Assembly: GCA_011525295.1 (NCBI GenBank)
Contig: WTGV01000014.1
Span: 1 to 32,515, forward strand
Length of the DNA: 32,515 nucleotides
Direction: 5' to 3'
Source of the DNA: Pseudomonadales bacterium
GTDB lineage: Bacteria > Pseudomonadota > Gammaproteobacteria > Pseudomonadales > Azotimanducaceae
Shown: positions 19,601-28,851 of the stretch, piece by piece
Numbering within the stretch: the first letter of the stretch is position 1
Layout of the letters: every line of letters starts with the position of its first letter
Translations under genes and position numbers: made by a program
Notes under the pieces: model-generated
The model's database searches: none
Told to the model about the DNA's origin: nothing
The model's input: only the letters and a program-made list of their open reading frames with translations

Positions 19601-22600
19601 TTCGTCTAGGAACGCAGGTCGGTCGTCTACTGCTTCTTCGAAAACAGACCAGTCCATTGCCATCACTACTGAATTTGTAACGTCTTGTCGGACAAGTCGG
19701 TTCAGGGCGCGAATTCCCTGTTGAGGGGTAAACCAGCGACCGCCTAAAGCAGATCGTTGCCGTTCAATACGGTCCTTTTGTTCTGCCGCTTCTCCAATTT
19801 CTGACCATGCTCCCCAGGCAATTGCTTGTCCCGGGAGTCCAAGCGCGCGGCGATGCCCTGCAAGTTGGTCCAAAAACGCATTAGCTGCCGCGTGGTTTGT
19901 CTGACCGGGATTGCCCATGACACCTACGCGACTTGAAAACAGAATGAAGAGATCTAAATCTCGGTCTGCTGTGGCACGGTGCAGGTGCCAAGCTCCTAGA
20001 ACTTTAGGCCACAGTACCGTTTCAAACCGGTCCCAACTCTGGTTCGTGAGTGCGCCATCTGACAGCACACCAACGCTGTGAATGACACCTGCAAGAGGAG
20101 GTAAATCTTGGTCTACTCGCTCGAGCATGCCATCCAATGCTTCAGAATCGGAAACGTCGGCTAGCTCGACTCGAATCGTTGCACCTCGTTCCTCGAGTTC
20201 GCGAATAGTCTCCTTTGCTTCGTCGTTGGGCGGACGTCGACCGTTTAATAGAACAGTACCTGCACCATGCTCCACCAACCATTCAGCCACTGCGAGACCG
20301 ATTCCACCCAATCCACCGGTAACTATATAAGTTCGGTCCTGTTTCAAACGACCAGTGATGAGCGGATGAGTTGTTACAACGATTTTTCCTAGGTGTCGAG
20401 CCGAGCGCATAAACATCAATGCAGCACCTGCTTCCGCTAGTGGCCACCGGCTGTGGGCTATGGGTGTGAGTTCACCAGTTGAAACGCGTTCCATCAGATC
20501 TCGCAACACCCGTCCTACCCACTCTGGATCTGTTTTCTTCAAAACATCAAGCTCAAGTATGTCATAGCCTACATCAGGTCGTACTTCAGCCATTTCCTCC
20601 GGGCTCAGAATGTCGCGCCGAGCTAATTCCACGAACCGTCCGCCCTGTGCCAAGCAGGACAGACTCGCATCGATGAATCCTTCACTAGTGAGACTGTTCA
20701 AAACCACGGTTACCCCTGCTCCATCCGTAGCTTCCAGAATCTCTGCACCAAACTCTGTTTGGCGACTGTCGAAGACATGCTTAACGCCCAACGAACGGAG
20801 ATAGTTCTGTTTCGGTGCACTCGCTGTCGTAAAGACTTCCGCGCCCGCGGCTTGTGCTAGTTGAATCGCAGCCAACCCCACTCCTCCAGCACCAGCATGA
20901 ATCAACACTCGATCATCTGCTTCTAATCCAGATAGCTCATAGGAAAGAGCTGCAGAGACAAACGCACTGGGTATAGTGGCCAATCCAGACACTGGAATAT
21001 CGGAAGGTGCATGCGCAACCAATTCTTCGTGGGTAATCATTTCCGCTGCGAACGCCCCAAAGCCCAATCCAACGACGTGGTCTCCTACCCAAACATTAGA
21101 TACTTCGGAACCGACGCCCAGAACATGTCCGCACATTTCCCGTCCAAGATTTCCTTCTTCGATGAAGCCAAGTGAACGGAACACGTCCCAAAAGTTAAGC
21201 CCAGCGGCTTCGACCGCGATCTTTACCTCTCGTGCATCAAGGGGTCTCGAGGGTAGGTCTATAGCACGTGGAGTTTCAAACACCCCGGCAGGATCCGGCG
21301 TCAGCACCCAGGAAGAGTCTTCAGGCAAGTCCAACCGCTCCGGTCCGTCTTCAGTGCGAACCAGACGTGCGACTTGACGGCTCTCCCCACGCCAAGCGAT
21401 ATGGTTTTCTAAATCGGGATACATTAGCTCGTCAACGAGATCAAATACCTGTTCGTCGACGGTCGGGTCAAGATCGACCATTCGCGGATTGAGATACGCA
21501 GCTTCCCGTGCGACACCCTTACCAAATCCCCACAATGTCGCTCCAACCAAAGATCCCTGGGTCTCTCGCTCAAGTACTTGTGCTCCGCTTGTGATGAACC
21601 AAACACCTATTTCGGGAGTTAGATTGGAATCGACCATGCTTTGAACGAGGGCAAGAGCACTCGCAACCGCATGTTGCACGTCGTGTTCAATGTCTGGTGT
21701 AGTCGCCATGGCACCGTGACCGTCGAGCGAGGCAAAGTGACCGACGCCATTAAGGACCATGTCATCAGGTATTTTCTCAAAGAGGGTTTGCCAAGACTCT
21801 CGACATTCGATATCTGCTCTTGCATGCAATATACCGCTATGCTCAGACTCAACACTCACCACGTCTGAAGCGTCGCCGGAAACGACCATGACAGATTGAT
21901 TCCGATTTGCAAGACGGGTGGCGATTTCTTTCGCAAAACCCCGTTCGTCTGCTAAAAGAACCCAGAATCCCGGGGCTTCTAACACCTCGTCAGGCCCCTT
22001 CGCAATGATCACGCCTCGATCCGGTTTTTCATCGGGCTTAGACGAATCCAAACCTAAGACTTCTACTGCCTCAAATCCGGAGTCGCGTAGAGCTCTTTCC
22101 CAGACTTCTGGTCCAGCTAAAGCATGATGCGGACGGTAGTCGTCAGCAAAACGCCACCAGCCGTCAAGCTGTCCGAAAGTCAAGTCCATCCAACCCTGAC
22201 CCCGTAGGTTTTCGAGGGCCACCATCTGTCCAGACGGTGCAAGCAACTTCAAACAATGACCCAAAGTTTCATTGAGAGAACGCGTTGCATGGAGCACGTT
22301 CGATGCGATGATGAGGTCATAGGCATGAGCGTCAAAGCCCTGTTCCACAGGATCTTTCTCAATGTCTAAAGGTCGATAGTCAATGCAACCGCCGGCATCA
22401 CCAAAACGAGACTCTGCTTCCGCGAAGAAACCAGCAGAAATGTCCGTGTACACGTACTCAAAGCGTCCGTCTGGAAGCTCTGGCAAAACCGAAGCTGTTG
22501 CCGAGCCCGTTCCAGCGCCGACTTCGACGATCCTGAGATGTCTTCCACTAGGTAAATTGGCCAAAAGTGCACGCACTGCGTCTCTTAATAACCTGTTCGC

Positions 22601-25600
22601 TGCGAGCGCGATGGGCGCCCTAACGTACAGATCGGCCGGCGTTGGGTAGCCACTGCTAAACAATAACGTGAGAGGATCAGCTTGTCCTCGAAGCACCTCG
22701 GGCAAAGACTTTCCACAACGTCCAAACAGTCCGACCTCGGTCGCTCCGTGTGGATGTTTTTCGGCTAATTTATCAGCGACGGTATCGGGATCTGGTGGGA
22801 TTTCATCTGGAAGTGGGTCTTCATCCCCCAACTTCACTGTAAATCCGTCTTCGCCCTCTTCTACCACACCACACCGAGCCAACATTTCCAGCAAACGACG
22901 GAATACTCGTTTGTGCACGTCGTCTACCCCTAATTCATTGCGAAGTTCTTCCGGTTGCACAACTTGGCCGACAACACGCTTCCAACCTAACGTTTCGAGC
23001 GTCCAGCACGCACGAGACAGGGACCAGTTTTCGAGATCTGTTAGCAGCGCAGTCCGGTTCGCCCGTGGGACACCCTCTTCCTCAAGGTAGTCTGCGAGTG
23101 GCTTGAAGTCCTGTGCGACCGAATTTGGAAGTGGTAGGAAGTCGGCTGGGATAATCGCGGGCACCAGTTCTCTTTCACGCCAAACGACCTCGTACAGAAG
23201 GTCATTTACATTTTCGAGTGCCGAAAATAGTGCTGCGCGAGTCGCGCGTTTGATGGTGTACCCGTCAAGTCCTCCCAACAAACGGCCATCGAAATCGTAA
23301 ATACGCAATTCTGCTCTTTGAACTTCTGGTGTTGAGTCAGATTCAGTGTTTGAAGTATCAGGAGTATCGATCATTCGAACGTGACACACAAGCTGTTCGG
23401 GCAAGCTATCGGACGAAAGCCACAGTCGATCCCAACCAAAAGGCAGATAAGTAGTTTCGTCGGTTTCTGAGCCCTGAATGCGTGCTGCTGCAACGACCTG
23501 AAAGCAACCATCTAGCACAAGCGGGTGAACAACTAAGGAAGATCGACTCGACATGTCGGACAAAGAGATTTCACCTAACGCTTCGCCCGGCCTAGCCCAA
23601 ACGTTCCCCAAAGTGCGGAAGCTAGGACCAAGTTCAATGCCCGATGCCGCTCTTGCTTGGTACAGTGTTGACGTATCCACAGGCGTCAGCTCTTTTTTCA
23701 AACTCTCGAGATCCACTTGCGGTTCTGCACTCGGTAGAGTCGTGTCGGATGACACTTGACACTCTGCGTGGAGTATCCAATCTACATCAGCCGGTCCCTT
23801 GCTGAGTATCTGAAGAAGACCTGGTTGTTCCTGACCCGATCCTCCCAACACCACCTGCACGGTGCGGCAGTTCTCCTCATTCTCGTTCTTACCGTCGTCA
23901 GCAGAGAAAACGAGAGCATTGTGCAATTGCATATTGGCAACAATGACCGGAGTTGATGCTCTCGATTGAGACAACGCTGCCGCCATCGCTCCGTAGAGTG
24001 CTCCCGGCGCGATAACGCGTTCATAGACGCGATGGTCCGCTAACCATTCTGGGTCGGATGGAAATAGTTCGGTTTCGTATGTGATCTCACCACTGGCTGA
24101 CTCGCGACACAAGCCAAGCAAAGGATGTCCTTGAACAGAACGCTTCTGTTTCGGCTCCCGCAGCCAATAGGTCTCGCGCTGGAAGGGATAACCGGGAATC
24201 GAGATGCGTCGTCGAGTCTCACCAACAAATAGACCTTCAAATTGGACTGTTAGTCCGGCTTGATACGCTTCAGCAACCGCTTCGATAAAACTCCCCGTTC
24301 CAGCCGGTGAGTCATCGGGTCGTGGCCGAATGCTTGATAACACCGCGGGTTCGATAGCGGAATCCGGCCAAGCTGACGCTGCCATTGGCGCGAGTACCGA
24401 ACGTGGCCCGATTTCGAGAAGTAGATCCACTCCAAGTTCCGCGAGGGTCCGCGCACCAGTTGCAAACGCGACCGAATTTCTCGCGTGGCGACGCCAATAC
24501 TCTCCATCTAGTCGTTGTTCTTCCTCCAACACTTGACCTGTCAGGTTGCTGACAAGAGTCACGGTCGGATGTTGGATGGTTACTTCATCGAGTGAAGATT
24601 GAAGTTCGTCAAGCGCAGGTTCGACAAGGGCACTATGGAATGCTTTAGTCGTGTTCAACCTCCGTACTCGGATACCATCACTCTCAAATGTTTTTGAAAG
24701 AGTTTCAACGGCATCCACAGTTCCACTGACGACTTGATGCAGACCGTTGTCGGCGGAGATGTTAATTGTCTCTCCAGCAGCGTCGGCATTTATTGCGTCG
24801 ACAGCGGATTGAACGTGTTCGGGTGGAGCAAATATTGCAGCCATTGCACCCGGATCGGTTGCTCCAAGGAGTTCGCCACGCCGGCAAGCAAACCTCATTC
24901 CGTCTTCTAAACTAAAGACTTTCGCTGCTTGGGCGGCTGCGATTTCTCCGACACTATGCCCAAGAACCACATCCGGACAAACTCCAACACTAGCCCATAA
25001 AGCGGTGATCGCACACTCGAGCGCATAAAGAGCTGGCTGCTCCCAGACCGTGTCCCCGAGTTCTCCATTACCACGACGACCAAACATCACATCCAACAGA
25101 GACGTGCCCCGTTCTTCTAGAAAAACTTGTTCACATCGGTCCAGCACTCGGCGTGCTACTGGTTCTGTTTCGTACAAGTCCCGGCCCATTCCGGCCCATT
25201 GGCTGCCCTGACCTGTATAGGCAAACGCTATTTTCTTTGTTGTGCGTGGTTGCTGAAGCTCCGTCTCCGCTAAGGTAGCGAGTCTCGTGCGTAATTCACT
25301 AGTGGTACTGAAAAGAAGACCTGCGCGCCATTCAAAATGGCAACGACCCATACCCGCAGTCCACGCCGCGTCCGAAAGCAATGCTCCAATTTGTTCGCCG
25401 TCTTCGGGGAGATCTTGAGCGTGTTCATCGAGCCAGGACAAATATTGTGAAGCAAGTTCTTTTGTAGCAAGTTCGTTCTTTGCTGAAATAGGTAATAGTC
25501 GAATCTCGCGCTCGCAGCAGTCTTTCTCAACTTCTGAGGCGTCTTTATCGTCCGTTGAGGAAGGAACGGTTACAGTTTGACCGAGTCCTACTACTCTGTC

Positions 25601-26944
25601 TCGAGGATATGAAGTCGTTTCTGCTACCGGATACTCTTCAACCACGATGTGGGCGTTGGTACCGGATATGCCAAATGAATTCACGCCGGCTACGCGCGGT
25701 CTTCCATTGCGATCTGGTAAGTCCATCTGCTCCGAAGTGACGTGCACGGGAATCGAGTCCCAATCAATACTTGGCGACGGATTGTTGAAGTGTAAATGCT
25801 TTGGAATCACGCCACGTTGCAGTACGAGCACCGCCTTGATGAAACCCGCGATCCCGGCGGCAGACTCCAAATGTCCAAGATTTGTTTTCACTGACCCGAC
25901 GAGTAGTGGTCGATCGCTTGCACGGTTCTTACTGTACACTCTGGATACTGCGTTGATTTCGATGGGATCGCCCACGGCCGTTCCAGTACCGTGTGCCTCA
26001 AGGTAGTCGACATCGCAAGCTGGGACACCAGCTTGTGCTAGTGCGGTTTCGATCACTCTTTCAAGCGCAGGTTCATGTGGAACCGTCAAACCAACGCTTG
26101 CTCCGCCATGGTTGACCGCAGCACCGCGAACGACCGCCCATATTCGATCACCGTCTGCTTCTGCGTCGCTTAGACGTTTGAGCACAACCACACCGCAACC
26201 TTCACCGCGGACATAACCATTAGCGGATTCGTCAAATGCCTTGCACTGTCCGTCGGGGGACAACATCTGCGAATCAGCCCGTAGTTCGAAGATTCGGCTA
26301 TTCAATATCGCTTGTACACCGCCCGCAAGCGCTAGGTCCGCCTTGCCCTGCTGGAGGTCTGCGACAGCATCGTGTACAGACACGAGCGACGATGCACAGG
26401 CTGCATCCACCGCTTTTGCCGGCCCCATGACACCCAATACGAAAGAAACACGGCCGCTGGTACCGTTCAAGTTGGTGCCACTCAACGCGTAAAGAGATTC
26501 TGCTGCTTCTCCCGTTCCTTCCGATTCAACGACGAGCATTCGGTATTCATCGTTACTGATGCCACTATAGACTCCCGTCAAGCTTTCTTTCAAACGATCA
26601 GGATCCATCCCTGCGTCCTCTAGAGCTTGCCAACTTGTCTCAAGCATCATTCGTTGTTGAGGATCAAGTAACTCTGCCTCTACTGGAGAGATTCGGAAGA
26701 AGCCGGCGTCGAATTGATCTATAGCATCTACATAAGCGCAGAATCGACAGGCATCTTGAAGATGTCCGCGGTTTTCAAACAGTTTTTCCAACCTGTTTGG
26801 TCCCGATTCTGGCAACCCATCCAAAACCGCGTTACCACCATTTTCGAGTAGTCTCCAAAAAGACGATATATCTGGTGCGCCCGGGAAACGACAAGCCATA
26901 CCGACGACTGCAATAGGTTCTACTGATCCCAAATTTTTTTCCAT
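16682..26944 (-). CDS. Highly reducing type I PKS: KS-AT-DH-MT-psiKR-ER-KR-ACP-KS-AT(null)
   Basis: A 3420-residue megasynthase. KS1 1-440 (Cys183, His318, His358). AT1 570-870 with GHSVGE (Ser664) and AFHS (770), the malonyl type. DH 935-1230 with His971 and Asp1145; the Gly of HxxxGxxxxP is Glu. C-methyltransferase about 1340-1650 with VEVGAGTG (1473) and NVLHAT (His1552). Pseudo-KR 1650-1880. ER 1890-2190 with HAGAGGVG (2016). KR 2200-2450 with TGGLGGIG (2209); the catalytic Tyr position is His2351. ACP 2475-2555, Ser2514 in [10 protein letters not shown]. After a Gln/Pro/Ser-rich linker comes KS2 2617-3040 (Cys2783, His2918, His2958) and a damaged AT2 3174-3380, ending [10 protein letters not shown]. 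There is no second ACP and no thioesterase. The module resembles fungal highly reducing PKSs and some one-module bacterial PKSs, which act iteratively; a reduced, methyl-branched chain is the inferred product. It is last in the PPTase-hydrolase-PKS unit, and no good SD precedes the ATG. Confidence 0.95.
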   Translation of the reverse strand: MEKNLGSVEPIAVVGMACRFPGAPDISSFWRLLENGGNAVLDGLPESGPNRLEKLFENRGHLQDACRFCAYVDAIDQFDAGFFRISPVEAELLDPQQRMMLETSWQALEDAGMDPDRLKESLTGVYSGISNDEYRMLVVESEGTGEAAESLYALSGTNLNGTSGRVSFVLGVMGPAKAVDAACASSLVSVHDAVADLQQGKADLALAGGVQAILNSRIFELRADSQMLSPDGQCKAFDESANGYVRGEGCGVVVLKRLSDAEADGDRIWAVVRGAAVNHGGASVGLTVPHEPALERVIETALAQAGVPACDVDYLEAHGTGTAVGDPIEINAVSRVYSKNRASDRPLLVGSVKTNLGHLESAAGIAGFIKAVLVLQRGVIPKHLHFNNPSPSIDWDSIPVHVTSEQMDLPDRNGRPRVAGVNSFGISGTNAHIVVEEYPVAETTSYPRDRVVGLGQTVTVPSSTDDKDASEVEKDCCEREIRLLPISAKNELATKELASQYLSWLDEHAQDLPEDGEQIGALLSDAAWTAGMGRCHFEWRAGLLFSTTSELRTRLATLAETELQQPRTTKKIAFAYTGQGSQWAGMGRDLYETEPVARRVLDRCEQVFLEERGTSLLDVMFGRRGNGELGDTVWEQPALYALECAITALWASVGVCPDVVLGHSVGEIAAAQAAKVFSLEDGMRFACRRGELLGATDPGAMAAIFAPPEHVQSAVDAINADAAGETINISADNGLHQVVSGTVDAVETLSKTFESDGIRVRRLNTTKAFHSALVEPALDELQSSLDEVTIQHPTVTLVSNLTGQVLEEEQRLDGEYWRRHARNSVAFATGARTLAELGVDLLLEIGPRSVLAPMAASAWPDSAIEPAVLSSIRPRPDDSPAGTGSFIEAVAEAYQAGLTVQFEGLFVGETRRRISIPGYPFQRETYWLREPKQKRSVQGHPLLGLCRESASGEITYETELFPSDPEWLADHRVYERVIAPGALYGAMAAALSQSRASTPVIVANMQLHNALVFSADDGKNENEENCRTVQVVLGGSGQEQPGLLQILSKGPADVDWILHAECQVSSDTTLPSAEPQVDLESLKKELTPVDTSTLYQARAASGIELGPSFRTLGNVWARPGEALGEISLSDMSSRSSLVVHPLVLDGCFQVVAAARIQGSETDETTYLPFGWDRLWLSSDSLPEQLVCHVRMIDTPDTSNTESDSTPEVQRAELRIYDFDGRLLGGLDGYTIKRATRAALFSALENVNDLLYEVVWRERELVPAIIPADFLPLPNSVAQDFKPLADYLEEEGVPRANRTALLTDLENWSLSRACWTLETLGWKRVVGQVVQPEELRNELGVDDVHKRVFRRLLEMLARCGVVEEGEDGFTVKLGDEDPLPDEIPPDPDTVADKLAEKHPHGATEVGLFGRCGKSLPEVLRGQADPLTLLFSSGYPTPADLYVRAPIALAANRLLRDAVRALLANLPSGRHLRIVEVGAGTGSATASVLPELPDGRFEYVYTDISAGFFAEAESRFGDAGGCIDYRPLDIEKDPVEQGFDAHAYDLIIASNVLHATRSLNETLGHCLKLLAPSGQMVALENLRGQGWMDLTFGQLDGWWRFADDYRPHHALAGPEVWERALRDSGFEAVEVLGLDSSKPDEKPDRGVIIAKGPDEVLEAPGFWVLLADERGFAKEIATRLANRNQSVMVVSGDASDVVSVESEHSGILHARADIECRESWQTLFEKIPDDMVLNGVGHFASLDGHGAMATTPDIEHDVQHAVASALALVQSMVDSNLTPEIGVWFITSGAQVLERETQGSLVGATLWGFGKGVAREAAYLNPRMVDLDPTVDEQVFDLVDELMYPDLENHIAWRGESRQVARLVRTEDGPERLDLPEDSSWVLTPDPAGVFETPRAIDLPSRPLDAREVKIAVEAAGLNFWDVFRSLGFIEEGNLGREMCGHVLGVGSEVSNVWVGDHVVGLGFGAFAAEMITHEELVAHAPSDIPVSGLATIPSAFVSAALSYELSGLEADDRVLIHAGAGGVGLAAIQLAQAAGAEVFTTASAPKQNYLRSLGVKHVFDSRQTEFGAEILEATDGAGVTVVLNSLTSEGFIDASLSCLAQGGRFVELARRDILSPEEMAEVRPDVGYDILELDVLKKTDPEWVGRVLRDLMERVSTGELTPIAHSRWPLAEAGAALMFMRSARHLGKIVVTTHPLITGRLKQDRTYIVTGGLGGIGLAVAEWLVEHGAGTVLLNGRRPPNDEAKETIRELEERGATIRVELADVSDSEALDGMLERVDQDLPPLAGVIHSVGVLSDGALTNQSWDRFETVLWPKVLGAWHLHRATADRDLDLFILFSSRVGVMGNPGQTNHAAANAFLDQLAGHRRALGLPGQAIAWGAWSEIGEAAEQKDRIERQRSALGGRWFTPQQGIRALNRLVRQDVTNSVVMAMDWSVFEEAVDDRPAFLDELLSSEDDKATDGAISTEDVLARLASANVSDRENLLVSFIQQELQAVLRMPSEPARSVGFFDLGMDSLMAVEFRNRLNRALSGACTVSNTVVFDFPNIELLASHLNGELGEIESTSVPQSKQKEDDSATRMQAALPDQSTTLQVETAPQVQPTVQDQPRPELNIESRSDEDQIAIVGMACRFPGAPDLESYWKQLEAGADLVTDGRPDTGPWNGIIGDPSAEESEYRVGGFVDGLDQFDASFFGIRPIEANMMDPRQRMLLETSWHALEDAGIDPVSLKGGRAGVFAGIGSSEYRDLITAAGRDDSYLGTAGSVALGRIAFALGLMGPAIPLDMTCASSLVAVHQAAASLRQSEVDVALAGGVHIILSRPVMRFMRDYGMLSRTGKCKTFDAAADGFVRGEGCGMVVLKRLSDAEAQGDRIWGVLKGSAINQNGAAAALTVPNGTAQEQLFAETLSQTGLAPSDLDYIEVHGTGSELGDPIEVRAAAAVYGQSRESDKPLLLGTVKTNIGHLEAAAGVAGLIKVLLSMHHEIIPKQLHFKNPSTHVEWDKLPVKVTSEQTVWPQRSNRSPVAGVSAFGISGTNAHVIVERAATRDDQQVVNDQEGFVTGTSQRVPVLLGDLIQDEAQMETLASRKTRLLPLSGKSHDALKDLAGRYLDWLDGRQRALSDVEDAESTLLADMAWTACVGRSHFEHRAGITFNDCASLRESLLNVARQETEPECKPIGKLAFTFNGDYKQWVENVDELCNSEPVLQAVLSRCDQAFRDRYDDSLLEVLNGDSKNWEKSAWTLPAVYSLECAITALWNSLGIHPSVVVGYGVGALAAAQAAGVFSLEDGVRLAAMYVERVGKNEEEDRSQDLEACLNDFSLSPLRLPFVNGTTAQMVDIGETPNLTSWFAPNTSTGPVSRHVAALTKLGVDSEIEINSTTEIVEVVARLYEAGCELEFGGLFAGETRRRISLPNYPFQRQSYWFNR
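16805..17425 (-). other. Degenerate acyltransferase domain (AT null) at the PKS C-terminus
   Basis: Residues 3174-3380 keep the AT frame ([25 protein letters not shown], then the closing FQRQSYW) but the nucleophile motif GHSxGE reads GYGVGA, so Ser is replaced by Gly3265 (codon 17150-17152). The entry motif TGQGSQW has become NGDYKQW. About 85 residues between [10 protein letters not shown] and PFVNGTT are missing, corresponding to the small subdomain with the AFHS specificity motif. It cannot load extender units but may remain as the structural partner of KS2. Confidence 0.85.
17825..19096 (-). other. Second ketosynthase domain (KS2) of the PKS
   Basis: Residues about 2617-3040, starting [19 protein letters not shown]. 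The active Cys is in LDMTCASS (2783), with His in VHGTGS (2918) and NIGHLE (2958), so it looks catalytically competent. It is closely similar to KS1, which points to an internal KS-AT duplication. It follows the only ACP and has none after it. Confidence 0.88.
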
Positions 26945-27044
26945 TTGTTTCTGTTAAGTTCTTCTGATTAGCCTACTATAACGATAAATGTCAGTGATGT
27001 CATACACAAGTTCATTTCATCAAAGCTTCCTTGAGTCGACACCA

Positions 27045-27974
27045 CTAATGACTCGCCGATCTTATTTTCGTGATGAAGTCATCAACGTACCATGCGCACA
27101 ACTCAGGCTTTTCAATTTGCATGTAGTGCGTCGCATCCGCGACGAAGTCAAAATCGACACTGATCATATCAGATAAATCGACTGTAGGAAGATATGAAAA
27201 TGGCAATATTGGATCTGCACCTACTACTTTAATTGGATGAGGAGGTTCATCGAAATTAATTTGCCCTGCAAATGTTCGTGCGAATCGAGTAAGTCGAGCC
27301 TCATATTCTCTGGGACACCTCAATTGGTAACCGCCATCTTTACTTTCTCGCAAGATACTGTGAGCCATCAGCTCTGTTGCACCTGGTACAAGTCTCGAAA
27401 AACCGGGTAGAAAGTTCATGAGTTCGACAAACTGTGCATGCGATTCAAAGTGGTCTGAACGTTTGTTTGTCCGCGCTGTCGCGGTCTGGACTGCTTGATC
27501 AAATTCTTCACTACTCTCCCCAGGACCAGTCGGATATACTGGCGGATCAAACAAGATGAGACCATCGAATCCACTATTTTCTCGAGTAAGGATAGCACCG
27601 AATATCTGCGAAGAATACAGAAGCGCGACTAGTGCGGACAACGAGTGGTAAATACCAAAAGTTGGTTTTGAACCATATTTCTTGGATGTTTCATCCAAAA
27701 TTGCATCTACATCACAAACCATCGAAACGATGTTGTGGTCATTTTCATGAGTTCTTTCGTTCCAACCGTGGTTTCTGAGGTCATAGACCAAGACTTCATA
27801 GTCACTTTCAAAATGAGACCAAAAAGGATAGTAAAGATCAATCGCAAGACCATTACCGTGACACATCAGCAATCTAGGACCGGTGGGGTTGCCATGTTGG
27901 CGAACCACAATGTGGGTACCATCGTCAAGTACGACTTTACACTCTGAGTGTGGTTTCGGTACTGTCCAATGCAT
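27045..27974 (-). CDS. Alpha/beta hydrolase of the polyketide unit
   Basis: A 309-residue soluble protein with an alpha/beta-hydrolase core and no signal peptide. The oxyanion segment LLMCHGNG is at 35-42 and VYDLRNHGWN at 63-72. The nucleophile elbow reads GIYHSLSA: Ser111 is kept, but the second Gly of G-x-S-x-G is Ser113 and the first position is Tyr109. Asp254 (GADPILP) and His283 (DATHYMQ) complete the triad. It lies 37 bases after the PPTase gene and 100 before the PKS gene on the same strand. Since the PKS lacks a thioesterase, releasing the chain or clearing stalled acyl groups is the likely job. Hydrolysis of an ester in a later product, or an unrelated metabolic role, is also possible. 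Start ATG at 27974 after a GGAAG sequence. Confidence 0.85.
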   Translation of the reverse strand: MHWTVPKPHSECKVVLDDGTHIVVRQHGNPTGPRLLMCHGNGLAIDLYYPFWSHFESDYEVLVYDLRNHGWNERTHENDHNIVSMVCDVDAILDETSKKYGSKPTFGIYHSLSALVALLYSSQIFGAILTRENSGFDGLILFDPPVYPTGPGESSEEFDQAVQTATARTNKRSDHFESHAQFVELMNFLPGFSRLVPGATELMAHSILRESKDGGYQLRCPREYEARLTRFARTFAGQINFDEPPHPIKVVGADPILPFSYLPTVDLSDMISVDFDFVADATHYMQIEKPELCAWYVDDFITKIRSASH

Positions 27975-28011
27975 GTTGTTAGCTTCCGTCTAGGTCGTTA
28001 ACGAGCCAGAA

Positions 28012-28809
28012 TCACGACGCGACGAGTTCTTGTGCAATTGCTGCCGCGAATTGATCAGTTTCAAGATTAACTATTTTCCACACTACCCCGGGAATATCGT
28101 GTAGTGACATACTTGCAGCGCGAGCGTGACCCAATAAAGACTCGGGAATCGAAAATGCTGAGGTGTCCCGACGAAACCCCTCCCCTGTAGCCTTTATCAA
28201 CGCCTCCTTATAGGTCCAGAGACGAAAGAATATTTGCCGTCTGGCAGGTTCCGGCGTCTGTCGAAGTAGCCTTTGTTCCTTCGGGGAAAACACTGAAAAA
28301 AGAATTTCATCAATAACTGGTCTGCTTTCACGATTTTCTACATCCACTCCTATCCGACCTTGTCTCGCAAACGCCAACAAACCGTGATCCTCGGTATGAC
28401 TCACGTTAAACTCAATCATCAAAGTCTTTCCCGCTATTACCGCTACAGGCTTTTCGTTCCGTTCTGCGAACACTTGCAATTTGGAATTGTCGAGACCGTG
28501 CTGAATGCAGAGATTCGCTCGTAACGCGGCACGACAGAGAACAAATTGTCGTCGATTAGTTTCGGAGTGAAAAGCTTGTGCCCTCTTCCGTTCCTGTTCA
28601 TCCAAGGTGTCATAGGCGATAGACTCGTTTTCAAAATTGTTTGACAAATCGACATGAACGACTTGGCTATCGAGCGTTTGATAGACGGTGTGCCACCAAC
28701 AGGTAGTTTTGCTGTTTTGTTTGAAAGCGATCACACTATTCCTAAGTGAAAGCTCAGTGTTAAATTCGAAAAAAAGATCAGAACTCAACCGTGGTTGCTT
28801 TTCCGACAA
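28012..28809 (-). CDS. 4'-phosphopantetheinyl transferase, Sfp type
   Basis: This enzyme transfers phosphopantetheine from coenzyme A to the ACP serine (here PKS Ser2514), turning the apo-carrier into its active form. The 265 residues show the Sfp/AcpT core: FNVSHTEDHGLLAFA (134), the Mg-binding GVDVE (154-158) and WTYKEALIKATGEGF (198-212). An upstream RRQFVLCRAALR segment also fits. The start used is TTG at 28809 with GGCGGA about seven bases before; a GTG at codon 26 is an alternative. It is the first gene of the PPTase-hydrolase-PKS unit and begins 42 bases after hsdR on the same strand. I see no convincing promoter in that gap, so read-through from the restriction genes is possible. Confidence 0.93.
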   Translation of the reverse strand: MSEKQPRLSSDLFFEFNTELSLRNSVIAFKQNSKTTCWWHTVYQTLDSQVVHVDLSNNFENESIAYDTLDEQERKRAQAFHSETNRRQFVLCRAALRANLCIQHGLDNSKLQVFAERNEKPVAVIAGKTLMIEFNVSHTEDHGLLAFARQGRIGVDVENRESRPVIDEILFSVFSPKEQRLLRQTPEPARRQIFFRLWTYKEALIKATGEGFRRDTSAFSIPESLLGHARAASMSLHDIPGVVWKIVNLETDQFAAAIAQELVAS

Positions 28810-28851
28810 TCTCTAATCCGCCGATTCTATCCCGGCAAAAGGACAAACTCT

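Noticed and set aside
22668..23090. 140-codon plus-strand frame inside the PKS
   Set aside because: Low-complexity Ser/Arg/Pro-rich shadow of the methyltransferase-domain coding strand; no start signal or family.
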